This document shows, in pieces, positions 45,211 through 53,080 of a DNA stretch of 64,000 nt (positions are counted from its first letter, which is position 1; each line of letters starts with the position of its first letter). Location of the stretch: the NCBI RefSeq assembly GCF_000422765.1, contig NZ_AUGR01000020.1, positions 28,071 to 92,070 of the forward strand. Reading direction: 5' to 3'. The notes below the pieces were generated by a model that worked only from the letters and a program-made list of their open reading frames with translations, was not told the DNA's origin and searched no databases. Position numbers and translations under genes: made by a program. Source of the DNA: Neptunomonas japonica DSM 18939 (GTDB lineage: Bacteria > Pseudomonadota > Gammaproteobacteria > Pseudomonadales > Balneatricaceae).

Positions 45211-46194
45211 ATGCGTTTATTGACCGCCGCGGTAACGACAATCGCTTTGGCACTCGGTGCCCAGGCTGCAGTAGCTGCCCCGATCGAAATTAAGTTTTCT
45301 CACGTGGTTGCTGAAAACACCCCTAAAGGGCAAATGGCGCTTAAGTTCAAAGCGCTAGTTGAAGAGCGTCTTGCTGGAAAAGTGGAAGTGGATGTGTTCC
45401 CAAGCTCTCAGCTTTTCGGTGATAACAAAGTGCTGGAGGCTATGTTGCTGGGTGATGTTCAGTTAGCCGCACCTTCACTTTCTAAATTACAAAAATACAC
45501 TAAGCAGCTACAAATTTTTGACTTGCCTTTCCTGTTTAAGGATATGGAATCTGTTGAACGTTTTCAGCAAGGCCCTGATGGTCAAAAACTATTAAGCTCT
45601 CTTGAATCAAAAGGCTTAGTTGGATTGGGTTATTTACATAACGGCATGAAGCAGTTGTCTGCAAGTAATCCATTGAAAGTGCCTGCTGATGCTGCAGGTA
45701 GAAAGTTCCGCATTATGACGTCTGATGTACTGCAAGCGCAGTTTGAAGCGATCGATGCCGTGCCATTGAAAAAGCCTTTCTCTGAGGTATTTACCCTACT
45801 GCAAACTCAGGCTATCGATGGTCAGGAAAATACTTGGTCTAATATCTACTCTAAAAAATTCTTTGAAGTACAGCCATTCATCACAGAATCTAACCACGGT
45901 GTTCTTGACTACCTAGTCGTGACTTCAGCTGAATTCTGGATGTCTTTGGACAAAGAGCTGCAAGTAGAAGTTAAAAAAGCCTTGGATGATGCTATTGCAT
46001 ACGGCAATGGTATTGCCGCTGAAAAAGCCAGCCAAGATAAGCAACAAATTATCGATTCTAAACGCTCTGAAGTCGTCAACCTGACTGATGCTGAGCGTCA
46101 GCAATGGGTTAATGCAATGAAGCCTGTATGGGCTCAGTTTGAAGAAGAAATTGGCGCTGACCTGATCAAAGCTGCCGAAGCATCTAACCAGTAA
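45211..46194 (+). CDS. dctP: TRAP transporter solute-binding protein DctP
   Basis: The 327-residue periplasmic protein has a signal peptide (LLTAAVTTIALALGAQAAVA) and the TRAP receptor fold: IEIKFSHVVAENTPKGQMALKFK, the binding-site strand GRKFRIMTSDVLQAQFEA, and the conserved region TLLQTQAIDGQENTWSNIY. It captures C4-dicarboxylates such as succinate, fumarate and malate for the DctQM permease, as inferred from the dctBD linkage. AAGTAGGAGA precedes the ATG. Confidence 0.94.
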   Translation: MRLLTAAVTTIALALGAQAAVAAPIEIKFSHVVAENTPKGQMALKFKALVEERLAGKVEVDVFPSSQLFGDNKVLEAMLLGDVQLAAPSLSKLQKYTKQLQIFDLPFLFKDMESVERFQQGPDGQKLLSSLESKGLVGLGYLHNGMKQLSASNPLKVPADAAGRKFRIMTSDVLQAQFEAIDAVPLKKPFSEVFTLLQTQAIDGQENTWSNIYSKKFFEVQPFITESNHGVLDYLVVTSAEFWMSLDKELQVEVKKALDDAIAYGNGIAAEKASQDKQQIIDSKRSEVVNLTDAERQQWVNAMKPVWAQFEEEIGADLIKAAEASNQ

Positions 46195-46203
46195 GTTGGT
46201 GTT

Positions 46204-46231
46204 AACAGGCAAGCGTAACTGCTTGCCTGTT
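46204..46231 (+). terminator. Hairpin between dctP and dctQ, probable attenuator
   Basis: AACAGGCAAGC (46204-46214) and GCTTGCCTGTT (46221-46231) pair perfectly around GTAACT, directly after the dctP stop, with a short T-rich tail. Partial termination or 3' end protection here would raise DctP over DctQM, as is usual for binding proteins. Confidence 0.7.
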
Positions 46232-46345
46232 TCCTCAATGAGTATTGTTTAGAAGAGAGCTTCTCCTGTGTGCTTTTAGCTACGGAGGTAGAGCTGTCCT
46301 GTAAATGTTGTCTCACGATAATAATAAACGACGAAAGTCGTGTAG

Positions 46346-46945
46346 ATGGTGGATGTGATGATTAAAAAAGTGGTTTCGCATCTGGAAGAGGGATTCTTGT
46401 CCTTGCTTCTGGTTTCAATGACCCTGCTTGTGTTTGTAGAGGTTGTGGCTCGGTTTGGGTTCAACTCAGGTATTCACTGGGCACAGGAAGCTACCTTGCT
46501 AATGGCAGCTTGGTTTGTGCTGTTTGGTGCTTCTTATGGAGTGAAAGTTGGTGCTCATATCGGCGTAGATGTATTCGTCAAGATGCTGCCAGCTAACACT
46601 CATCGATTCTTTACATTGCTGGCAATCGTGCTTTGCCTAATTTACTGCGGCCTATTTGTTTATGGCTCTTGGATTTATTTAAGCAAGATGAAAATGATCG
46701 GTATCGAGATGGAAGATATTCCTATTCCTAAATGGATTCCGATGAGCATATTGGTTATCGGCTTTGTTTTATTGATCGTTCGCTTTTTGCAGCTCGGTTG
46801 GAAAGTTGTGATTGGTCAAGCCGATGGTTTCCATTTTGCGGATGAAGCCGAAGAGTCGATGGAGATTGCAAAAGATTTGCAGGACACAGCTCTTGGGGAT
46901 CCAGAGAATAAAGACTCAAACAAAGACAAGGGAGATAAATCATGA
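46346..46945 (+). CDS. dctQ: TRAP transporter small permease DctQ
   Basis: The 199-residue protein has the four membrane segments of DctQ (FLSLLLVSMTLLVFVEVVARF, ATLLMAAWFVLFGASYGVKVGAHIGVDV, LLAIVLCLIYCGLFVYGSWI, IPMSILVIGFVLLIVRFLQL). A charged tail ends in Asp/Lys repeats. ATG 46358 is an alternative start with GGTGG closer to it. It overlaps dctM by four bases (ATGA). Confidence 0.93.
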   Translation: MVDVMIKKVVSHLEEGFLSLLLVSMTLLVFVEVVARFGFNSGIHWAQEATLLMAAWFVLFGASYGVKVGAHIGVDVFVKMLPANTHRFFTLLAIVLCLIYCGLFVYGSWIYLSKMKMIGIEMEDIPIPKWIPMSILVIGFVLLIVRFLQLGWKVVIGQADGFHFADEAEESMEIAKDLQDTALGDPENKDSNKDKGDKS

Positions 46946-48339
46946 CTATTGCGGTTCTTTTTATCACCCTGTTCTTTTGTATGTTTATTGGTATGCCGAT
47001 CGCTATAGCGTTGGGTTTATCGTCTGTCACCACTATTTTGATGTTCTCGAATGACTCTCTTGCATCGATTGCACTTAAGCTATTTGAAGCAACATCAGAG
47101 CATTACACACTGTTAGCGATTCCGTTCTTTGTATTGTCATCAGCGTTTTTATCGACCGGTGGTGTCGCCAAGCGTTTGATTAACTTTGCTGTCGATACGG
47201 TAGGTCATATTAAAGGTGGCCTAGCAATGGCGTCTGTTATGGCTTGTATGTTGTTTGCGGCGGTTTCAGGTTCATCTCCTGCGACTGTAGCGGCAATCGG
47301 TACTATTTGTATTGCAGGGATGGTGCGTTCGGGTTATCCACAATCCTTCGCTGCGGGTGTTATTGCCAATGCTGGGACATTAGGTATCTTGATTCCTCCT
47401 TCAATTGTCATGCTGGTGTATGCCGCAGCAACGGAAGTATCTGCTTCGCGTATGTTTATGGCAGGGTTTATTCCTGGTTTGATGATGGGTCTTATTTTGA
47501 TGATCGCCATCTACATAGTGGCGCGTATCAAAGGGTTGCCTTCTCAGCCTTTCCCAGGTTTTAAGAAGTTGGCTCGCTCCGGCATTATTGCACTGGGTGG
47601 GATGATGCTGATCATCATCGTACTGGGCTCTATCTATGGTGGTATTGCATCACCAACGGAAGCGGCGGCAGTTGCTGCGGTTTACGGTTACTTCATTGCT
47701 GTCGTTGGTTACCGTGACATTGGTCCGATGAAAGGCGTCGCGTGGCAGAATGAGGGAGAGGGTGTTGCGTCTGCATCGTTTCGTAATGCTGCGCAGATGT
47801 TGATGGCAATTCCTAAGTCTTTTGCTGATCCTGAAGTTCGCAAAGTCATACTGGATGCATCAAAAGTATCTTTGATGCTGTTGTTCATTATTGCTAATGC
47901 CATGTTGTTTGCTCATGTACTAACGACTGAACGTATCCCGCATACCATAGCTGAGTCGATTATTGCGTGGGGTTTACCAGCGTGGGGCTTCTTGATTGTA
48001 GTAAACATATTACTACTCATTGCCGGTAACTTTATGGAGCCATCAGCCATTATTTTGATCATGGCGCCGATTTTGTTCCCTATCGCAACGCAGTTGGGAA
48101 TTGATCCGATTCACCTCGGTATTATCATGGTGGTGAATATGGAGATTGGCATGCTGACACCGCCGGTAGGGCTCAATCTCTTCGTAACGGCGGGTATCAC
48201 CGGACAGAATATGATCTGGGTTATTAAAGCGTGTCTACCGTGGTTATGTTTGTTGTTAGGCTTCCTGATGCTAATTACTTATATACCGCAGATCTCACTA
48301 TTCTTACCTGAATATATTGATTCGCTAAACGGTTATTAA
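46942..48339 (+). CDS. dctM: TRAP transporter large permease DctM
   Basis: The 465-residue protein has about twelve to thirteen hydrophobic segments and the conserved DctM loops: VSGSSPATVAAIGTI, GTLGILIPPSIVMLVYAAAT, GIASPTEAAAVAAVYG and GMLTPPVGLNLFVTA. It is the sodium-coupled transport subunit. An insertion near residues 258-300 (PMKGVAWQNEGEG...) is seen in the DctM subgroup that pairs with long DctQ. It ends the operon before a strong terminator. Confidence 0.94.
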   Translation: MTIAVLFITLFFCMFIGMPIAIALGLSSVTTILMFSNDSLASIALKLFEATSEHYTLLAIPFFVLSSAFLSTGGVAKRLINFAVDTVGHIKGGLAMASVMACMLFAAVSGSSPATVAAIGTICIAGMVRSGYPQSFAAGVIANAGTLGILIPPSIVMLVYAAATEVSASRMFMAGFIPGLMMGLILMIAIYIVARIKGLPSQPFPGFKKLARSGIIALGGMMLIIIVLGSIYGGIASPTEAAAVAAVYGYFIAVVGYRDIGPMKGVAWQNEGEGVASASFRNAAQMLMAIPKSFADPEVRKVILDASKVSLMLLFIIANAMLFAHVLTTERIPHTIAESIIAWGLPAWGFLIVVNILLLIAGNFMEPSAIILIMAPILFPIATQLGIDPIHLGIIMVVNMEIGMLTPPVGLNLFVTAGITGQNMIWVIKACLPWLCLLLGFLMLITYIPQISLFLPEYIDSLNGY

Positions 48340-48389
48340 ATTTGATGTGATAGCAGTGATGTAATATTTGTATCAATTTACGTGCACTT

Positions 48390-48415
48390 ACCGCCCTATA
48401 TGGGCGGTTTTTTTT
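48390..48415 (+). terminator. dctPQM terminator
   Basis: ACCGCCC (48390-48396) and GGGCGGT (48402-48408) form a perfect stem with loop TATAT, followed by eight T residues in a row. Confidence 0.93.
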
Positions 48416-48474
48416 GTTTAGTATCTGACAGAGTTGGGTACAATGTGCGCCTCTACCTTTTTAATAAAAGAGAT

Positions 48475-48981
48475 ATGATAGTGCTAGGGTATATTGCTGT
48501 TCTGTGGGGAATCACAGGGATCGGCTTGCTACTGGGTAGTGCCATTTATCGATTAAGCGCGATAGGTTGGCAAACCTTTGATTACAACCTCGAGTGGCAT
48601 CATTGGTTGGCGTTGGTAGTAAGCATTGTTTTTATGGGCTTTAGTGAAGGTTATCGCGGATTCCAGCAGGGGTGGTCTCCACGTGTTGCTGCGCGAATTC
48701 TTTACCTGTCTCAGAATGTATCTCCACTTAGACTATTGTTGGCACCGCTGTTTTGTATGGGCTTTTTTTCCATTGTACGTAAACGCATGATAGTCACTTA
48801 TAGCTTGACGCTGGGTATTATTGTGATGGTGTTGCTGGTGCATCAGTTAGAACAACCCTGGCGCGGTATTGTTGATTTAGGGGTAGTAACAGGCTTGCTA
48901 TGGGGACTCACCTCTACGTGCTTATTTACTTTGCGGGCTTTCTTTGGAAAGAGCTTTGAGCATTCACCGGAGATGCCTTGA
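48475..48981 (+). CDS. Integral membrane protein of unknown function
   Basis: The 168-residue protein has four or five hydrophobic helices (IAVLWGITGIGLLLGSAIYRL, WLALVVSIVFMGFSEGYRGFQQGW, PLRLLLAPLFCMGFF, LTLGIIVMVLLVHQ, GVVTGLLWGLTSTCLFTL). I do not recognise a named family, although EGYRGFQQGWSPRVAAR looks like a conserved loop. The start at 48475 avoids reading through the dctM terminator, which a start at 48382 would do. Its stop overlaps the TTG start of the pseudouridine synthase gene. Confidence 0.8.
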   Translation: MIVLGYIAVLWGITGIGLLLGSAIYRLSAIGWQTFDYNLEWHHWLALVVSIVFMGFSEGYRGFQQGWSPRVAARILYLSQNVSPLRLLLAPLFCMGFFSIVRKRMIVTYSLTLGIIVMVLLVHQLEQPWRGIVDLGVVTGLLWGLTSTCLFTLRAFFGKSFEHSPEMP

Positions 48982-49922
48982 CGACCCATGAGGTGGCGCT
49001 ATCTACAACACATGACCCTGCTGATAGCTTTGGCTTAGTCTTTTTGGTTTTCTCTGAATCATCAGAAAATATTTTAGAATTTCTCTCAGTACGTTTAGCG
49101 CGTCGTGATGTTGATCAGTTGCCTCAAGCTTTTGAACACGGCTGCATCTGTGTTGATGGTCTTGTCGCTTATCCTAGTCAAATACTTATTTGTGGACAAA
49201 AAGTGACGGTCAGCCTGAGGGGGCATCAAGAAGCTGATGTTGACTCTCACTGGCAAGTACTGTGGCAAAATGATGAGCTGCTGAAAGTCTATAAACCCGC
49301 CTTACTGCCTGTTAGTCGTACTACACGTAACTTATATCAAACACTGATCTCGCTAGTTCGCCGTGAAACCCCGTTCGTAAATGCCCAACTGCTACATAGA
49401 TTAGATACAGAGACATCGGGTGTCATCTTGCTGGCTAAAGATAGTGCTGCAGATAAAAAGTGGAAAAAGCAGCTGGAGCAACTTATTGTTAGGAAAGTCT
49501 ACCATGCGTGGGTGACAGGTTTGCCGGAGTGGAATCAGATTACCTTTGAGTGCGAATTGTCTGAAAAACAAGGCAGTGAAATTCGTAGCCAAATGTATGT
49601 AGTTGATCCACAGGAGCGGGAACGCTATTTAAAACCCAAAGTCAGTAAAACGGCTTTTCGTGTACTGCAGCGCCAAACCGACAGAGCATTAATCGAGTGT
49701 CAGTTGTTTACGGGCAGAAAGCACCAAATTCGAGCTCAATTAGCTCACTTGGGTTATCCCATCATCGGTGACAAAATTTATTCACATGATGGCCGTTTTT
49801 ACTTAAAGCGCTTAGAGCAGCCTCTTACTGACGATGACTTTGGCACATTAGGCGCGCAACATCATCTGCTTGAGTCAAAGGTTATCGAGCTGAATAACGA
49901 GTTTATTACAGCGTTGTTATGA
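48978..49922 (+). CDS. RluA-family pseudouridine synthase
   Basis: The 314-residue protein has a short S4-like N-terminal RNA-binding part (ILEFLSVRLARRDVDQLPQAFEHGCICVDG) and the RluA catalytic domain with HRLDTETSGVILLAK (catalytic Asp) and FTGRKHQIRAQLAHLGYPIIGD. It isomerises uridine in rRNA or tRNA; the target base cannot be read from sequence. It starts with TTG overlapping the previous stop (TTGA), with CCGGAG six bases upstream. Confidence 0.88.
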   Translation: MTTHEVALSTTHDPADSFGLVFLVFSESSENILEFLSVRLARRDVDQLPQAFEHGCICVDGLVAYPSQILICGQKVTVSLRGHQEADVDSHWQVLWQNDELLKVYKPALLPVSRTTRNLYQTLISLVRRETPFVNAQLLHRLDTETSGVILLAKDSAADKKWKKQLEQLIVRKVYHAWVTGLPEWNQITFECELSEKQGSEIRSQMYVVDPQERERYLKPKVSKTAFRVLQRQTDRALIECQLFTGRKHQIRAQLAHLGYPIIGDKIYSHDGRFYLKRLEQPLTDDDFGTLGAQHHLLESKVIELNNEFITALL

Positions 49923-49944
49923 CTTCTTGTTTTAGCAGACGTAA

Positions 49945-49971
49945 AAAAACCGCTGGATTAAAGCGGTTTTT
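49945..49971. terminator. Bidirectional terminator between rlu and ilvA
   Basis: AAAAACCGCT (49945-49954) pairs with AGCGGTTTTT (49962-49971) across a seven-base loop. It separates convergent genes and carries A and T tracts for both strands. Confidence 0.9.
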
Positions 49972-50005
49972 GTTACCGTATGGCAAACCAAATAGCCTTA
50001 AGGGG

Positions 50006-51523
50006 TTAGCCTAAAAACAACTTGTAAGCTGGGTTATTGGTTTCTTCCCAGAAGTTATAGCCAATCTCGTTTAAGAACTCTTTTACCTGTGGTCTTTCTG
50101 CTTTTGGGACTTGCATGCCAACCAGTACACGGCCATAAGCGGAGCCATGGTTGCGGTAGTGGAACATGGAAATATTCCAACGACCGCCTAATGTACTGAG
50201 AAACTTCATTAGTGCACCCGGGCGTTCCGGAAATTCAAATCGGTAAACGATCTCATTGGTAACTGACTCAGGAGCATGTCCACCTACCATGTAACGTACA
50301 TGTAGCTTGGCTGCTTCATCATCGGTAAGGTCTATAACCTCTTCTATATGCTCACGAAGCTCTGTTAATAGCTCTTCCTTTCCATCGTTATTCGCTTGAA
50401 TTTGCACCCCTGCAAATACAACCGCCTGAGTATCGTCACTGTATCGGTAGTTAAATTCTGTGATATTACGCTTACCTAGCGCCGTACAGAACTTTTTGAA
50501 ACTGCCCGGTTTTTCTGGAATCTTAGCGGCAATAATAGCTTCACGTTTCTCGCCTAGTTCAGAGCGCTCAGCGACATGGCGTAGACGGTCAAAGTTAATA
50601 TTGGCACCTGAATCAATGGCAATCAGTGTTTTGCCTTTACTTTGTTCACGGTGGACATACTTTTTAAGCCCGGCAACACCCAATGCACCTGCTGGCTCGC
50701 AGATTGAGCGAGTGTCGTCATAAATATCTTTAATGGCCGCACAGATTTCGTCGGTTGTAATGGTGATCACTTCATCGACATAGTCACGGCATATTTCAAA
50801 GGTGTTTTTACCAATTTGTGCCACAGCGACTCCGTCAGCAAAAATGCCTACTTGTGACAAGGTTACGCGTCGAGATGCTTTCATAGCAGCAGCAAGGCAG
50901 GCGGAGTCTTCGGACTCAACGCCAATAATTTTGGTTTCGGGGCGCAGATATTTTACATAGGCTGCGATACCGGCAATCAGGCCGCCACCACCAACCGGTA
51001 CAAAAATAGCATCGATAGGGCCAGACTCTTGGCGGAGAATCTCCATTGCGACCGTGCCTTGCCCCGCGATCACATCTGGATCATCAAAAGGGTGGACATA
51101 AGTCATCCCTTTTTCTGCGACTAGCTTTTGTGCGTGTGCTGAAGCTTCATCAAAAGCATCACCATGTAAGATTACTTTGCCACCAAGGCGACGTACATTA
51201 TTCACCTTCAATTCTGGTGTCGTCTTAGGCATCACAATAGTAGCTTTAACACCTAAGTGTTTGGCGGCCATTGCTAGCCCTTGTGCATGGTTTCCGGCTG
51301 ATGCTGCAATAACACCACACGCCCGCTCTTTTTCCGACAGCTGTCTCATCTTGTTATAAGCGCCGCGAATTTTAAAAGAAAACACCGGTTGCAGGTCTTC
51401 TCGTTTTAATAAGACACGATTGCTGAGGCGTTCAGACAGGCCTCTGGCTTCATCCAGAGGTGTTTCGACAGCGACGTCATAGACACGCGCTTCGAGAATT
51501 TTTTTTATGTATCGGTGAGCCAT
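50006..51523 (-). CDS. ilvA: Threonine dehydratase, biosynthetic
   Basis: The 505-residue PLP enzyme converts threonine to 2-oxobutyrate for isoleucine. The PLP lysine lies in FSFKIRGAYNKM, the phosphate loop is VGGGGLIAGIA, and two ACT-like regulatory domains follow (ATIPEKPGSFKKFCTALGKRNITEF-type motif and FPERPGALMKFLSTLGGRWNI), indicating isoleucine feedback. The start at 51523 gives the usual short N-terminus (MAHRYIKKILEARVYD); the reading from 51586 adds 21 residues without a ribosome site. Confidence 0.94.
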   Translation of the reverse strand: MAHRYIKKILEARVYDVAVETPLDEARGLSERLSNRVLLKREDLQPVFSFKIRGAYNKMRQLSEKERACGVIAASAGNHAQGLAMAAKHLGVKATIVMPKTTPELKVNNVRRLGGKVILHGDAFDEASAHAQKLVAEKGMTYVHPFDDPDVIAGQGTVAMEILRQESGPIDAIFVPVGGGGLIAGIAAYVKYLRPETKIIGVESEDSACLAAAMKASRRVTLSQVGIFADGVAVAQIGKNTFEICRDYVDEVITITTDEICAAIKDIYDDTRSICEPAGALGVAGLKKYVHREQSKGKTLIAIDSGANINFDRLRHVAERSELGEKREAIIAAKIPEKPGSFKKFCTALGKRNITEFNYRYSDDTQAVVFAGVQIQANNDGKEELLTELREHIEEVIDLTDDEAAKLHVRYMVGGHAPESVTNEIVYRFEFPERPGALMKFLSTLGGRWNISMFHYRNHGSAYGRVLVGMQVPKAERPQVKEFLNEIGYNFWEETNNPAYKLFLG

Positions 51524-51690
51524 AATAAGGGTACGATCAATAGAGCGAGTGGCTTGTTTATCAGTCAATCCTGAGTGATTTAACAAGAAGAGGCAGAAAT
51601 CCTACAAGTTGTAATGCATTTCGTCTATAAGCGAGCGCCAATGCTGCGTATAATTTGTGCAATTAGTCAATAAATGAGATGTTGAATAGC

Positions 51691-52365
51691 ATGACACAAG
51701 ATGAAATGAAGCTAGCCGTTGCTCAGGCTGCTGTTGAATATATTCGTCCACGTTTAGGGCGCGAAACAATTGTTGGCGTAGGCACTGGTTCTACAGCGAA
51801 CTTTTTCATCGATGAACTGGCTAAAGTAAAGCATATGTTTGACGGTGCTGTTGCTAGTTCTGAAGCAACGGCTGAGCGTTTAAAAAGCCATGGTATTACC
51901 GTCTTTGATCTTAACGCGATCAATGAGCTGGAAGTCTATGTCGATGGTGCTGATGAATTCGACCCTCGTTTAAATGTCGTTAAAGGCGGCGGTGGTGCAT
52001 TAACACGAGAAAAAATTGTAGCAGCTGTAGCAAAAGAGTTTGTCTGCATTGTTGATTCAAGCAAACAGGCAGATGTGATGGGTGATTTTCCCTTACCTGT
52101 GGAAGTGATTCCTATGGCGCGTTCATACGTGGCTCGTGAGTTGGTAAAACTAGATGGCATGCCGGTTTATCGTAGTGGTTTTGTAACAGATAATGGCAAT
52201 GAAATTCTTGATGTGCATGACCTTGAGATCGTTGATCCTAAAGGGTTAGAAGCGACGCTAAACAATATTGTGGGTGTTGTTACTAATGGCTTGTTTGCTC
52301 AGCGCGGTGCTGATGTGATTTTGATGGGTACACTTGAAGGTGTGCAGACGATTAAACATACATAG
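51691..52365 (+). CDS. rpiA: Ribose-5-phosphate isomerase A
   Basis: The 224-residue enzyme interconverts ribose-5-phosphate and ribulose-5-phosphate. Motifs [39 protein letters not shown] and [15 protein letters not shown] are all present. The start at 51691 gives the family's MTQDEMK beginning; an ATG at 51679 is four codons upstream. It is divergent from ilvA, as in several gammaproteobacteria. Confidence 0.95.
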   Translation: MTQDEMKLAVAQAAVEYIRPRLGRETIVGVGTGSTANFFIDELAKVKHMFDGAVASSEATAERLKSHGITVFDLNAINELEVYVDGADEFDPRLNVVKGGGGALTREKIVAAVAKEFVCIVDSSKQADVMGDFPLPVEVIPMARSYVARELVKLDGMPVYRSGFVTDNGNEILDVHDLEIVDPKGLEATLNNIVGVVTNGLFAQRGADVILMGTLEGVQTIKHT

Positions 52366-52418
52366 CTGAAGTTGTAACGAGAGGTTGTAACAGATATATA
52401 GGTTACAACTGTTATTAT

Positions 52419-52446
52419 AAAAATGCCGCTTAGATAAGCGGCATTT
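52419..52446. terminator. rpiA terminator
   Basis: AAAATGCCGCTTA pairs with TAAGCGGCATTTT around a two- to four-base loop, with A and T tracts on both sides, so it may also serve the small minus-strand gene beyond it. Confidence 0.9.
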
Positions 52447-52471
52447 TTATATCAGTATTTTAAGCTGATAC

Positions 52472-52597
52472 TTACCTTTGCACGATTTGCATTACTACAA
52501 TGCTAACAGGCATGGTTACCCACACCATCGCGACTAAGTTAACAACAATCCAGCCATAGCTAGAAGTATCACGAAAATTCTCATCATGATGATCCAT
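52472..52597 (-). CDS. 41-residue single-helix membrane miniprotein
   Basis: The frame encodes a 41-residue peptide starting MDHHDENFRDTSSYGW, followed by one hydrophobic helix (IVVNLVAMVWVTMPVSIVVM) and ending QIVQR. AGGGTGA lies six bases before the ATG and a terminator hairpin follows the stop. The His/Asp-rich N-terminus, probable membrane span and basic end resemble small bacterial membrane regulators, but I recognise no family. It stands alone in a 715-base gap between rpiA and the DUF748 gene. Confidence 0.65.
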   Translation of the reverse strand: MDHHDENFRDTSSYGWIVVNLVAMVWVTMPVSIVVMQIVQR

Positions 52598-53080
52598 GAA
52601 ATTCACCCTAAAAAATTAAAAAGTTGGGATTACACTGTATTTTTTTGTCCGCAGATTCTAGCAGTAACCGCTATTGGTTTATAGCTTTTTGGAATAACCA
52701 CTCGCTTTGTAATGGTATTTTGTTTTGATAAAACGCGACATTATTCTGTTGGCTGGTTGTTATGTCGTTGTTTTATATTGAGAAAATTATATGTGTTTGA
52801 GATATTCAAGATTAAGCGACTTTAGTCGTGCGAGTTGTATAACCGCATTTATTTAATGGGGTTTCGTTACGCTACAAGTCTTGCTAGTGTTCAGTAAGTA
52901 CTTTTTATAGAAAAGTAGATCGGGGCTTCAAATAATAAAAAAAGCTAAACTGCAATTCAGCCTCTAATCAGGGAGAGTTGTATAAGCTTTTGTATATAAG
53001 TTTTGGCACTGCTAGTACGTCGCTTATGTTAAGCACCTGAGGATAAGTGGCTAGTGGTTTTAAATATAACGGAGCAACAA
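52598..53080. other. AT-rich intergenic region
   Basis: These 483 bases are AT-rich with many stops in all frames. Apart from the ribosome site and presumably the promoter of the miniprotein at the left end, and GGAG before the DUF748 gene at the right end, I see no gene, clear repeat or RNA motif. Confidence 0.6.

Noticed and set aside
48382..48474. Longer start of the membrane protein after dctM
   Set aside because: It would read through the dctM terminator.
52598..53080. AT-rich gap as a replication origin
   Set aside because: No DnaA-box cluster or neighbouring dnaA, dnaN, gidA or parAB was seen.
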